The translations under genes were made by a program, and so were the position numbers. From NCBI GenBank assembly GCA_041574955.1, contig JBFGNS010000020.1, positions 1 to 39,532 of the forward strand: DNA of 39,532 nt. The letters run 5' to 3'. The DNA is from CALZJC01 sp041574955 (GTDB lineage Bacteria; Acidobacteriota; Thermoanaerobaculia; Multivoradales; JAHEKO01). Position 1 is the first letter of the stretch, and each line of letters opens with the position of its first letter. The notes beneath the pieces were generated by a model. It ran no database searches. It saw only the letters and a list, made by a program, of their open reading frames with translations, and was not told the origin of the DNA. This document shows, in pieces, positions 24,971 through 32,833 of this stretch.

Positions 24971-25014
24971 CCCGCGTGGGCGGGGTTCTGTACCGTCGGG
25001 AAGCGGGCGCTTCC
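24971..25014 (-). promoter_or_regulatory. Two hairpins in the rpsO-pnp gap
   Basis: On the transcript, GGAAGC (25014-25009) pairs with GCTTCC (25004-24999) around a four-base loop, then CCCGC (24984-24980) pairs with GCGGG (24975-24971) around another. Neither is followed by a T-run. In E. coli the rpsO-pnp gap holds a terminator and the RNase III hairpin through which PNPase represses itself; similar control here is inference. Confidence 0.4.
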
Positions 25015-25049
25015 GGCGGGACCGCGGGCCGGTCTCTAGCTTGGTTTTC

Positions 25050-25319
25050 CTACTTGCGGATGCCGAGCCGCTCGATGGTCGTCCGGTAGCGCTCGAAGCT
25101 CTGCTTCTTCATGTAGTCGAGCAGGCGACGGCGGCGCCCGACGAGCTTCAGCAGCCCACGCCGGCTGTGATGGTCCTGGGCGTGGGTCTTGAAGTGCTCG
25201 GTGAGCTGCTGGATGCGGTGTGTCAACAGCGCCACCTGAACCTCCGCCGAGCCCGTATCGCTGTCGTGCAGGCGGTGGTCCTCGATGATCTGCGCTTTGA
25301 CTTCGGTACTGTACGCCAC
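25050..25319 (-). CDS. rpsO: 30S ribosomal protein S15
   Basis: S15 is a primary 16S rRNA-binding protein of the small subunit. The 89-residue product has the standard family length and motifs: DTGSAEVQVALLTHRIQQLT, HAQDHHSRRGLLKLVGRRRR and LLDYMKKQSFERYRTTIERL. The start is GTG 25319, with AGGAGG seven bases upstream. It lies between truB and pnp as in many bacteria and has a promoter candidate of its own. Confidence 0.97.
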   Translation of the reverse strand: MAYSTEVKAQIIEDHRLHDSDTGSAEVQVALLTHRIQQLTEHFKTHAQDHHSRRGLLKLVGRRRRLLDYMKKQSFERYRTTIERLGIRK

Positions 25320-25359
25320 TCCTTGTCCTCCTTCACATTCCCTTCAAATTCCGTGGGCG

Positions 25360-25368
25360 AATCTACCA
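25360..25368 (-). promoter_or_regulatory. Extended -10 promoter of rpsO-pnp
   Basis: Read on the minus strand, TG-G-TAGATT (25368-25360) lies 15 bases after the truB stop and predicts a start near 25353, about 33 bases before the rpsO GTG. It is the same TGGTA pattern as before larC and the tRNA-binding protein gene. No -35 box is clear. Confidence 0.5.
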
Positions 25369-25382
25369 CAACGGACGGTTTT

Positions 25383-26294
25383 TCACTGGAACACGATGCG
25401 CGGCTGGACGACCCCCACGCCGCGGCTGCCGATGGTCTCGATGACGGTGCCGACGCCTAGCAGCTGGCGCCGCCGGTTGAGCAGCTTTACCCAGTCGCCT
25501 TCCTGGCCGGCGAGCGGTTTGACCAGTACTGTCTGGCCGTGCAGGATGCGCTGCTCCTGCTGTGCGTCGGCGACCAGATCCGAGAACGGTAGCGGGATCT
25601 CGTCTAGCGTCAGCCAGGCGTCGCCGAGCGAGCGCGACTCGCCAACCCGCCGCTCGAGCTCGGTCACGCTGAGCGCCCTGTCGAGCCGGAACGGCCCGAC
25701 CTGCGTGCGGCGCAGCTCGGCCAGGTGCGCGCCGCACCCGACCGCCCGTCCGAGGTCGTGCGCCAGGCTGCGGACGTAGGTGCCCGACGAGCAGCTGGCG
25801 CGAAACGGCAGCAGGTCGCCGCGCAGCTCGCCGGTGGGCTCGAACTCGAAGACCTCGACCGGCTTGATGGCGGTCGGCACCTCCTCGCCCCGGCGCGCCA
25901 GCTCGTAGTACCGCACCCCGCGGTGCTTCTTGGCGCTGTAGGGCGGCGCCGCCTGCTCGCAGGTGCCGACGAAGCCGCCCATCGCCTCGCCGGCCGCAGA
26001 GCGCGTCAGCTCCCCGCACGGCTGCTCCTCGACCACGCTGCCGGCGGCGTCGTAGGTGTCGGTCGTGATGCCGAACCGGATCCATCCTTCGTACACCTTG
26101 GGAGCGCGCACCAGGAAGCGGGTCAGGCGCGTGGCCTTGCCGGCGGTCAGCGTGAGCAGGCCGGTAGCGCCCGGGTCGAGCGTTCCACAGTGCCCGATCT
26201 TGCGCTGGCCGAGCAGCCGCCGGACCTGCTGCACCACGTCGTGCGAGGTGCAGCCCGGGTCCTTGTCGACGAGCAGGAGTCCGTCACGCATCAT
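25383..26294 (-). CDS. truB: tRNA pseudouridine-55 synthase TruB
   Basis: TruB makes pseudouridine 55 in the T-loop of tRNAs. The 303-residue product has the catalytic Asp in GHCGTLDPGATGLL, then YDAAGSVVEEQ, PPYSAKKHRGVRYYELARRG and CSSGTYVRSLAHDLG. A C-terminal PUA-like domain follows (VKPLAGQEGDWVKLL to the end). Two adjacent ATGs (26294, 26291) could start it; 26294 sits 11 bases after GAGGA. It overlaps the nrnA stop by 11 bases. The frame is open further upstream, but that part is antisense-like noise inside nrnA. Confidence 0.95.
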   Translation of the reverse strand: MMRDGLLLVDKDPGCTSHDVVQQVRRLLGQRKIGHCGTLDPGATGLLTLTAGKATRLTRFLVRAPKVYEGWIRFGITTDTYDAAGSVVEEQPCGELTRSAAGEAMGGFVGTCEQAAPPYSAKKHRGVRYYELARRGEEVPTAIKPVEVFEFEPTGELRGDLLPFRASCSSGTYVRSLAHDLGRAVGCGAHLAELRRTQVGPFRLDRALSVTELERRVGESRSLGDAWLTLDEIPLPFSDLVADAQQEQRILHGQTVLVKPLAGQEGDWVKLLNRRRQLLGVGTVIETIGSRGVGVVQPRIVFQ

Positions 26295-27294
26295 CGTCTG
26301 GCACGTCCTCGTCGGCTTCGGCCAGCGTGGCCTCCACCTCCTCGACGACCTTCTGCCGTGAGCTGGCCAGGTCCCCCTTGGCGACGAAGCCGGCGGCGTT
26401 CTTGTGCCCGCCACCGCCGTGCGCGCGCGCAATCCGCTCGACGTCGGCTTCGCCGCGGCTGCGCAGCGAGACCTTGAACTCGCTTTCACCGGTCTGGCGC
26501 AGCAGCACCACGGTCGAGACGCCGTCGATCGAGCGCGGCACGTCGACCAGCCCTTCCGTGTCGCTGGTCTGGGCGCCGGTGGCGTCGAGCATCTGCCGGG
26601 TCAGCGCTACCGACGCGATCCGCCCCTCGGCGTGCAGCTCGAGGGTCTTGAGCATCTCGCCCAACAGCTTGATCGACGCCAGCGGCCGGCTCTCGTACAG
26701 CCACTCGGCGACCTGCTCGGGGCGCGCCCCTTCGCGCACCAGCGCGGCGGCGGAGGAGAAGGCGTCGGCGGTGGCGTTGGCGAACCGGAAGCCGCCGGTG
26801 TCGGACACCAGGGTGAGGAACAGCGCGGTGGCGGTCTGCGGGTCGAGCTCGGCGCGCAGACCGTTGGCCAGCCGGAAGACCATCTCGCCGACCGCCGGCG
26901 CCGCCGGGTCCACCCAGTTGACGCTGCCGTAGTGCTCGTTGCCCATGTGGTGGTCGATGTTGAGCTGCTCGAGCGGCGCCAGCGCCTCTTCCAGACCGGT
27001 ACGGTCGAGGCTCGGGCACTCCAGCACGATCACGCCGTCGAACGCCTCCGGGAAGCCGGACGGCGGCTCACTGCCGGTGTGGATGCGGCGCGCGCCGGGC
27101 AGCTCCCGGTAGAGGCTGGGAGTAGGGTCGCGGTTCCAGATCACGGCGCCCTTGCCGATGCTTCGCAGGATGCGGGCCAGCCCGATCTCCGAGCCGATGG
27201 CATCGCCGTCGGGGTTGGCGTGGCTGGTCACCAGGAACCGGTGGCCGGCCCGCAGCTTGGCGAGGAGGGACTCAGGCGCTTTCGTCGTGCTCAT
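26284..27294 (-). CDS. nrnA: DHH-DHHA1 phosphoesterase, NrnA-like
   Basis: A 336-residue DHH-family phosphoesterase. The metal-binding motifs SHANPDGDAIGSEIGLA, FDGVIVLECPSLDRTG, NIDHHMGNEHYG and SDTGGFRF are followed by the DHHA1 substrate motif AHGGGGHKNAAGF. NrnA degrades nanoRNA and 3'-phosphoadenosine phosphate. In this operon it could finish the job of PNPase by removing the shortest RNA fragments. The ATG at 27294 overlaps rbfA by 23 bases. Confidence 0.92.
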   Translation of the reverse strand: MSTTKAPESLLAKLRAGHRFLVTSHANPDGDAIGSEIGLARILRSIGKGAVIWNRDPTPSLYRELPGARRIHTGSEPPSGFPEAFDGVIVLECPSLDRTGLEEALAPLEQLNIDHHMGNEHYGSVNWVDPAAPAVGEMVFRLANGLRAELDPQTATALFLTLVSDTGGFRFANATADAFSSAAALVREGARPEQVAEWLYESRPLASIKLLGEMLKTLELHAEGRIASVALTRQMLDATGAQTSDTEGLVDVPRSIDGVSTVVLLRQTGESEFKVSLRSRGEADVERIARAHGGGGHKNAAGFVAKGDLASSRQKVVEEVEATLAEADEDVPDDDA

Positions 27295-27625
27295 GCAAAC
27301 GCTCCAGAAGATCAGAGATCTGTTGACTGTATTCCGCGCCGCGGTCGAGCTCGAAGGCTAGCTCGGGCACGACGCGCAGGCGGCGCAGGCGGCGGGCCAG
27401 CCGGCCGCGCAGGAAGCCGCTGGCGTGGCGCAGGGCGGCGAGGCACTCTTCGCGGCGCTGCTCGTCGAGCACCGACACACGCACCACCGCCTGGCGCAGG
27501 TCGGGCGACAGGTCGACGGCGGCCACCGTGGCCAGCCGGACCCGCGGATCGTGCACCTCGCGCAGCAGGAGCTGCGCGATCTCGCCGCGCAGCAGGTCGC
27601 CCACCCTGTCGGTGCGCCGGCTCAC
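27272..27625 (-). CDS. rbfA: Ribosome-binding factor A
   Basis: RbfA helps mature the 5' end of 16S rRNA in the 30S subunit. The 117-residue product shows RRTDRVGDLLRGEIAQLLLREVHDP cut here into its parts: the helix after VSRRTDRV, the strand LATVAAVDLSPDL, and the helix-turn ECLAALRHASGFLRGRLARR. It ends with RVVPELAFELDRGAEYSQQI, the usual PxLxFxxD core. The GTG start at 27625 overlaps the ylxP stop (GTGA). Confidence 0.92.
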   Translation of the reverse strand: MSRRTDRVGDLLRGEIAQLLLREVHDPRVRLATVAAVDLSPDLRQAVVRVSVLDEQRREECLAALRHASGFLRGRLARRLRRLRVVPELAFELDRGAEYSQQISDLLERLHEHDESA

Positions 27626-27915
27626 GACCGCGACTCCAGGTACTGCGGGTTCCACGACAGCAGGCTGGCGCCCGGCGCCTGGTCGATCAGGTCGCGAATG
27701 GCGTCGAGCTGCGCCGCGACGCGAACGTGGGAGGCGTTGACCGTGGCAACCGCGATCTCCGCCCGCTGATGCAGGTCGTGGAAATCGGTCTCCGCCACCG
27801 ACACGCGGTGCCGCCGGTGTATCCGGTCGATGAGTGATTTCACGATGCGTCTCTTTTCCTTGAGACTGCGGACTCCGGGCAGGTGCAGCTCGAACACGGA
27901 TATGGCGACGACCAT
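27622..27915 (-). CDS. ylxP: DUF503 family protein (YlxP-like)
   Basis: A 97-residue protein of the DUF503/YlxP family, found between infB and rbfA in many bacteria and thought to take part in ribosome maturation, though no activity is established to my knowledge. It has the family pattern LPGVRSLKEKRRIVKSLIDR, followed by VSVAETDFHDLHQRAEIAVA. The ATG is at 27915, 60 bases after the infB stop. Confidence 0.9.
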   Translation of the reverse strand: MVVAISVFELHLPGVRSLKEKRRIVKSLIDRIHRRHRVSVAETDFHDLHQRAEIAVATVNASHVRVAAQLDAIRDLIDQAPGASLLSWNPQYLESRS

Positions 27916-27975
27916 GGCTCGGGAGGGCGGTCGGCCGCGGCTCGCTCACAGCGCGGGCCGCCGCCAGCCGCCTGC

Positions 27976-30378
27976 TCAGAGCGTCGGTGCTACTTCTTCC
28001 TGGATGAACGCCTCGATCGTGTCGCCCGGCTTGTAGTCCTGGAACTTCTCCAGGCGGATGCCGCAATCGAAGCCCGAGCGCACCTCGGCGGCGTCGTCTT
28101 TGAACCGCTTGAGCTGCGCGATCTTGCCCTCGTGAACCACCACGTTATCGCGCAGCAGACGCGCCGAAGCGGTGCGCGAGATCACTCCCTCGATTACGTG
28201 ACAGCCGGCCACCGTACCGAACTTGGGGACCTTGAAGGTGTCCCGCACCTCGGCGCGGCCGGTGGCCACCTCGCGGAAGGTGGGCTCGAGCAGGCCGGTC
28301 ATCGCCTTGCGCAGCTCGTCGCTCAACTCGTAGATGACGGTGTGTAGCCGGATGTCGACCTGCTCGCGGTCGGCCAGCTCGGCGGCGTTGCGTTCGGGGC
28401 GGACGTTGAAACCCACCACCACCGCTCCGGAAGCCGAGGCCAGCAGCACGTCGTTGGTGGTGATGGCGCCGACGCCGGAGTGGATGATGTTGACCTTGAC
28501 CTGGTCGCTCGACAGCTTGTGCAGGGTCTCGTTGAGCACCTCGACCGAGCCCTGGACGTCGGCCTTGAGCACCACCGGCAGCTCCTTGACGCCGCCGTCC
28601 TGGATCTGCTCGAACAGCTGCTCGAGCGAGACCTTGCCCGGTCCGCCGCCGAACTGCCGCTGGCGCAGCTCCTCCTGGCGGAACTCCGAGATGCTGCGCG
28701 CCTTGGACTCGTCCTCGACCACCTGGAACAGGTCGCCAGCCTCGGGCAGGTCGTTGAAGCCGCTGACCTCGACCGGAGTTGCCGGCTCGGCCTCCTTGAC
28801 GCGCTGTCCGAGATCGTCGGTCATCGCCCGCACGCGGCCCCAGGTAGCGCCGGTGACGAAGACCTCGCCCTCGCGCAGCGTACCGTCCTGGATCAGCACG
28901 GTGGCCAGGATGCCGCGGCCGGGCTCCTTGCGGGCCTCGACCACCACCCCCTGCGCCGGCAGCTCGGGGTTGGCCTTGAGCTCCAGGATGTCGGCGGTCA
29001 GGCCGATCATCTCCAGCAGCTCCGGAATGCCGTCACCGGTCTTGGCCGACAGCTCGACGGCCACCGTGTCGCCGCCGTACTCCTCGACCATCAGGTTGCG
29101 GTCGGCGAGCTCCTTCTTGACCCGGTTGGAGTCGGCGTTGGGCCGGTCGATCTTGTTGATGGCGACGACGATCGGCACCTCGGCGGCGCGCGCGTGGTCG
29201 AGCGCCTCGAGGGTCTGCGGCATGACGCCGTCGTCGGCGGCGACCACCAGCACCACCAGGTCGGTCACCTGCGCGCCGCGGGCGCGCATCAGGGTGAACG
29301 CCTCGTGGCCCGGCGTGTCGAGGAAGACCAGCTTGCGGCCGTTGGCGTCGACCTCGTAGGCACCGATGTGCTGGGTGATGCCGCCGAACTCGCTCTCTAC
29401 CACCTTCGACGAGCGGATGGCGTCGAGCAGGGTGGTCTTGCCGTGGTCGACGTGCCCCATGATGGTGACCACCGGGGCACGCGGCTCGGTGCCGACGTCG
29501 GCGGAGTCCAGCTCGCGCTCGTGCTGACGCTGCACCTCCTCCTCGAAGCTGACGCGTAGCGTGTCGACGCCGAGGTCGGCGGCGACCTGCTCGGCCAGCT
29601 CGGCTTCCAGCACGTGGTTGATGGTCACCATCAGCCCGCGGTCGAACAGGATCTTGATCAGGTCCTTCGACTTCACGCCGAGCTTCTCAGCGAAGTCGCG
29701 GACGGTCATGCCCTCGGTGATGGTCACCGCTTCGTCAGGCGGCTCGGCCCGGAACGGCAGCACCTTGCCGCCGGCCTCCTTGGCCTTGCGCTCGGCGCGC
29801 CGCCTGCCGCGCCGGGAAGCGCGCGGATCGCGCTCGGACTCCTCGGCGGCGGCCTCGACCTCCTCTACCGAGCCGCGGTAGGCGCGCAGATCCTTGTCGC
29901 TCTCGGCCTCCGGCCGCGGCCGGCGGGGAGCACGCGCCCGCTCCTCGGCCGCGCCGTGGTCGCGGCGCGGCTGGCGGCGCACCTCGGCGGTCTTGGGCTG
30001 CTCGGCCGGGGCGGGTGCCGAGGCGCCGGCGGCGGGCGCCGCCGCGGCCGCCGGCCGCTCGGTGGTCGGGATGGTCTTGATGCGCGGCTCGACCTTCTGG
30101 ATCGTCGCCCGCCGGCGAGTGGGCCGCAGCGTGGGCGGCAGGCGACGGCCGGTGGGCCGTCGGCGTGGCGGTGCGGCCGACTGCGTCTGCCCGTCGCGCA
30201 GGATGACCTCGCGCGGCGACGGCAGCTTCTTGCCCTCCAGGATCGCCTGGATCACGTCGGCGTCGATGCGCGGATCCTCCTCCTCGACGCGCACGCCGAT
30301 GGCGCGCAGCTTGAACAGGAGATCCTGGTCGGGAATCCCCATCATCTTGGCCAGGTCAGAGACCTTGATCTTGCCCAT
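27976..30378 (-). CDS. infB: Translation initiation factor IF-2
   Basis: IF-2 brings initiator tRNA to the 30S subunit. The 800-residue product has an N-terminal IF2_N domain (residues 1-52), a long basic Pro/Ala/Arg-rich linker (about 53-215), and a second IF2_N domain (about 217-270). The GTPase follows with G1 GHVDHGKTT (308-316), DTPGHEAF and NKID, then domains II to IV with VLKADVQGSVEVL and GFNVRP. The linker is low in sequence conservation, as usual. The ATG at 30378 has GAGGAG upstream; nusA ends 41 bases before it, so the ylxR gene often found there is absent. Confidence 0.97.
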   Translation of the reverse strand: MGKIKVSDLAKMMGIPDQDLLFKLRAIGVRVEEEDPRIDADVIQAILEGKKLPSPREVILRDGQTQSAAPPRRRPTGRRLPPTLRPTRRRATIQKVEPRIKTIPTTERPAAAAAPAAGASAPAPAEQPKTAEVRRQPRRDHGAAEERARAPRRPRPEAESDKDLRAYRGSVEEVEAAAEESERDPRASRRGRRRAERKAKEAGGKVLPFRAEPPDEAVTITEGMTVRDFAEKLGVKSKDLIKILFDRGLMVTINHVLEAELAEQVAADLGVDTLRVSFEEEVQRQHERELDSADVGTEPRAPVVTIMGHVDHGKTTLLDAIRSSKVVESEFGGITQHIGAYEVDANGRKLVFLDTPGHEAFTLMRARGAQVTDLVVLVVAADDGVMPQTLEALDHARAAEVPIVVAINKIDRPNADSNRVKKELADRNLMVEEYGGDTVAVELSAKTGDGIPELLEMIGLTADILELKANPELPAQGVVVEARKEPGRGILATVLIQDGTLREGEVFVTGATWGRVRAMTDDLGQRVKEAEPATPVEVSGFNDLPEAGDLFQVVEDESKARSISEFRQEELRQRQFGGGPGKVSLEQLFEQIQDGGVKELPVVLKADVQGSVEVLNETLHKLSSDQVKVNIIHSGVGAITTNDVLLASASGAVVVGFNVRPERNAAELADREQVDIRLHTVIYELSDELRKAMTGLLEPTFREVATGRAEVRDTFKVPKFGTVAGCHVIEGVISRTASARLLRDNVVVHEGKIAQLKRFKDDAAEVRSGFDCGIRLEKFQDYKPGDTIEAFIQEEVAPTL

Positions 30379-30419
30379 CGTCTGCTGCGCTCCTCAGCGA
30401 TCCTCGACCTGCCCGGCGC

Positions 30420-31952
30420 CTAGCCGTCGGTTCCTTCGGTGGTGGCCGACGGATCGGCCTCGGTCGTCGGGCGGGCGTCTTCTTCGCCTTCGGCGGCCTC
30501 CTCCTGGTCCCCGGCCTGCTGCTCGGCCTCCTTCAGCGCGCGGCTGAGGGCGGCCATGAAGTCGTCCTCGGCCGGTGCCTCGGCCGCCGGTGCGGTGTCT
30601 TCCGGCTGCGGCGCCGCGGCCTTTTCGGTGGCCGCCAAACGCTCGCCGGCCCATTCGACGATACCGGCAGCGGTTTTCTCGCCCACGCCCTCGACCGCGG
30701 CCAACTCGGAGGGCGACGCATCGAGCACCGCCTCCAGGCTGCCGAAACCGGCCTCGGCCAGCTTGGCGGCAGTCTTTGCACCGACTCCCGGCGCCTGCTG
30801 GATGTCGAACTCGGCGCTTGCCGGCGCGGCCGCAGCGGCGGGTTCGCCGCCGACCGCGTCCTGGAGCATCTTGGCCAGGGCGTCGGCCACCTCGTCCTTG
30901 ACGTCGGCCTCGCTCTTGATGTCGATCTTGGCGCCCAGTAGCTCGGAGGCCAGACGCACGTTCTGGCCGCGCTTGCCGATGGCCAGCGACAGCTGCTCGT
31001 CTTCCACGATGACGTCGAGGTGGGGCACCTCGCCGGGGTGGGTCACCGCCACGCGGGTGATGCGAGCTGGAGCCAGCGCGCTCTGCGCGAAGGTGACCAG
31101 GTCGTCGCTGTACTCGATGATGTCGATCTTCTCGCCCCGCAGCTCGCGGATGATCGACTGCACGCGCGAGCCCTTCATTCCGACGCAGGCACCGACCGGG
31201 TCGACGTCGCGCTCGCGGCTGAACACCGCCACCTTGGCTCGCTCACCGGGGGCGCGCACGGCGACCTTGATCTGGACCGTGCCGTCGTAGATCTCGGGCA
31301 CCTCCATCTCGAACAGCTTGACCAGCAACCGCGGGTCGGTGCGCGACAGGATGATCTGCGGCCCCTTGGGCTGCTTGTGGACGTCGACGATGACCGCTCG
31401 GATGCGCTCGCCCTGGCTGTAGCGCTCGTGGCGCGCCTGCTCGCTGCGCGGCACGGCGGCCTCGGTGCGCCCGATGTCGACGACGATGTCGCCGCGCTCG
31501 AACCGCTTGACCGTGCCGTTGACCACTTCGCCGATGCGGTCGATGTACTCGTTGTACACCTTCTCGCGCTCGGCCTCCCGGATACGCTGATACAGCACCT
31601 GCTTGGCTGACTGGGCGGCGATCCGGCCCAGGCCCTCGGTCGAGATGGGGATGTGGATCTCGTCGCCGACCTTGGCGCCCGGCTGGTGGTCCTCGGCTTC
31701 CTCGAGCGTCCACTCGGAGAGCGGATCCTCGACCTCGTCGACCACCGTCTTGACGATGAACGCCTCGAAGGTCCCGGTCTCGGGATCGAACTTCGAGCGC
31801 ACCGGCGCCTTGATGCGGTGCTGCTTCTTGGCCGCCGAGGCCATGGCGTCCTCGAGTGCGGCGATCCAGCGATCGAGATCGATGTCCTTCTCGCGCGCCA
31901 CTTGCTGCAGCACCTCGGTGATGCGGATGTCGGGTGTTTGTACTTGGGCCAT
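30420..31952 (-). CDS. nusA: Transcription termination/antitermination factor NusA
   Basis: NusA binds RNA polymerase and nascent RNA, and affects pausing and termination. The 510-residue product has the N-terminal domain (1-135), S1 (about 140-205, GTVKRFERGDIVVDIGRTEA), KH1 (about 230-300, CVGMKGSRVQSIIRELRGEK) and KH2 (about 310-365, LAIGKRGQNVRLASELLG). A helix-hairpin-helix region follows (PGVGAKTAAKLAEAG and VEGVGEKTAAGIVEW), ending in an acidic tail of about 65 residues. The ATG at 31952 lies 12 bases after rimP. An intrinsic terminator ahead of rimP may let NusA control its own operon. Confidence 0.97.
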   Translation of the reverse strand: MAQVQTPDIRITEVLQQVAREKDIDLDRWIAALEDAMASAAKKQHRIKAPVRSKFDPETGTFEAFIVKTVVDEVEDPLSEWTLEEAEDHQPGAKVGDEIHIPISTEGLGRIAAQSAKQVLYQRIREAEREKVYNEYIDRIGEVVNGTVKRFERGDIVVDIGRTEAAVPRSEQARHERYSQGERIRAVIVDVHKQPKGPQIILSRTDPRLLVKLFEMEVPEIYDGTVQIKVAVRAPGERAKVAVFSRERDVDPVGACVGMKGSRVQSIIRELRGEKIDIIEYSDDLVTFAQSALAPARITRVAVTHPGEVPHLDVIVEDEQLSLAIGKRGQNVRLASELLGAKIDIKSEADVKDEVADALAKMLQDAVGGEPAAAAAPASAEFDIQQAPGVGAKTAAKLAEAGFGSLEAVLDASPSELAAVEGVGEKTAAGIVEWAGERLAATEKAAAPQPEDTAPAAEAPAEDDFMAALSRALKEAEQQAGDQEEAAEGEEDARPTTEADPSATTEGTDG

Positions 31953-31964
31953 GTTCAGTTCGTC

Positions 31965-32435
31965 CTAGAATTGCGGTTCGAGCCGCGCGATCTGGATGTC
32001 TTCGACCTCGATCTCGAGCCGCTCGTCGGTGTCCGGCACCACCAGCTCTATCGCCGGCGGCCGCTGATCTTCGTTCACTCCTTCGAGCCGGGCCACCACC
32101 GTCCGGCGACTCTCCATCTCGGCCGACCGCCAGCTGACCCGAACCAAACTGCCGGCGAACCGGCGGTAGTCGGAAGGTCCGTACAGCTGCCGGTCGAGCC
32201 CGGGTGAGCTCACCTCGAGGGTGTACCGCCCGCTCCCGAAGTCCGTTGCGTCCAGCAAGGTCGACACCTGCTTCGACACGGTGGCGCAGTCGTCCAGCGC
32301 TATGCCGCCCTCGCGATCGAGCACCAGGCGCAGTACGCCGCCCTTGAACTCGGCGTGCACCAACTCACACTCTGCCTGCTGCGCTGCCTCCTCGAACTGC
32401 AGTCTGAGTTCGTCGTCGATTGCGGGTGTCTTCAT
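31965..32435 (-). CDS. rimP: Ribosome maturation factor RimP
   Basis: RimP assists 30S subunit assembly. The 156-residue product has the two family domains: FEEAAQQAECELVHAEFKGG and VLRLVLDREGGIALDDCATVS, with the hallmark YTLEVSSPGLDRQLYGPSDY, then the C-terminal SH3-like barrel (RFAGSLVRVSW, ERLEIEVEDIQIARL). ATG 32435 starts the family-like sequence; it lies 17 bases after the T-run of a terminator, with only a weak ribosome site (GTAGG directly before the ATG). It is first in the superoperon. Confidence 0.94.
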   Translation of the reverse strand: MKTPAIDDELRLQFEEAAQQAECELVHAEFKGGVLRLVLDREGGIALDDCATVSKQVSTLLDATDFGSGRYTLEVSSPGLDRQLYGPSDYRRFAGSLVRVSWRSAEMESRRTVVARLEGVNEDQRPPAIELVVPDTDERLEIEVEDIQIARLEPQF

Positions 32436-32452
32436 CCTACGTCGGTCCGGGC

Positions 32453-32478
32453 AAAAAAAATGTGGGCCTGTAGCCCAC
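32453..32478 (-). terminator. Intrinsic terminator inside the rimP-nusA-infB leader (attenuator)
   Basis: On the minus strand GTGGGC (32478-32473), loop TACAG and GCCCAC (32467-32462) are followed by A and eight T (32460-32453): a complete rho-independent terminator. It lies between the promoter at 32513-32541 and ATG 32435. No minus-strand gene lies upstream that it could end, because degP is divergent. Upstream GTAGC (32485-32481) can pair with GCTAC (32474-32470), and GTGGG (32489-32485) with CCCAC (32466-32462). The first of these breaks the terminator's left arm, as an antiterminator would. Also TCGGTC plus GGG (32497-32489) can pair with CCC plus GACCGA (32451-32442), closing over the whole element. 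Confidence 0.8.
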
Positions 32479-32512
32479 GTGCTACCCACCCGACCGAAGC
32501 TAACCAGAACCG

Positions 32513-32541
32513 ATTATAGGCAATTGCGAGCCGCGCTTCAA
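32513..32541 (-). promoter_or_regulatory. Sigma70-type promoter of the rimP-nusA-infB superoperon
   Basis: Read on the minus strand: TTGAAG (32541-32536), a 17-base spacer, and a perfect TATAAT (32518-32513). Predicted start is near 32506, giving a leader of about 71 bases. This is the only exact TATAAT promoter noted in the window. Confidence 0.85.
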
Positions 32542-32743
32542 GTAGCCGGTGCTCGCTCGACCGGTCCGGCCCCGCTGCGGCCGCGGCCGGCGCCGGCCGC
32601 GTGCCCGATGCCGCTCGCCGGACACCGGACGAGGCGGGCCGGGGTGCCGGCGAGGCGGCAGGCGAACAGCGCCGCGGCTGCCATTTTGACGCTCGCCGGC
32701 CGCCGGCCGGCCGCGACGGGCAAGGGCCGTGGGCCGCGTTCTG

Positions 32744-32781
32744 GCAAGCAGCTTGCTAGAGTAGGTCTGGCGCCGGCGCCA
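32744..32781 (+). promoter_or_regulatory. degP promoter with flanking inverted repeats
   Basis: TGC-TAGAGT (32754-32762) is an extended -10 box. GCAAGC-A-GCTTGC (32744-32756), a 6-1-6 inverted repeat, ends exactly where the -10 hexamer begins. The 14-base palindrome TGGCGCCGGCGCCA (32768-32781) covers the predicted start site near 32769. Both positions suit a repressor operator. GC-only palindromes arise easily here; the GCAAGC repeat is the better candidate. Confidence 0.5.
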
Positions 32782-32833
32782 GCGACTTTCACCGCGCGGC
32801 GCGATCCGATCAGAAAGCGAGGCCCCACCTACC

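Larger units (their letters stand above)
32436..32833. other. 398-base divergent intergenic region (rimP / degP)
   Basis: The largest gap in the window. The left third holds the minus-strand rimP promoter, its leader and an intrinsic terminator (see separate entries). The right third holds the plus-strand degP -10 box with two inverted repeats. The middle, about 32545-32740, is very GC-rich; I see no gene, tRNA or repeat I can support in it. Confidence 0.75.

Noticed and set aside
29740..30220. Repetitive Arg/Pro/Ala-coding stretch in infB
   Set aside because: This is the normal variable linker of IF-2 and not a separate repeat element.
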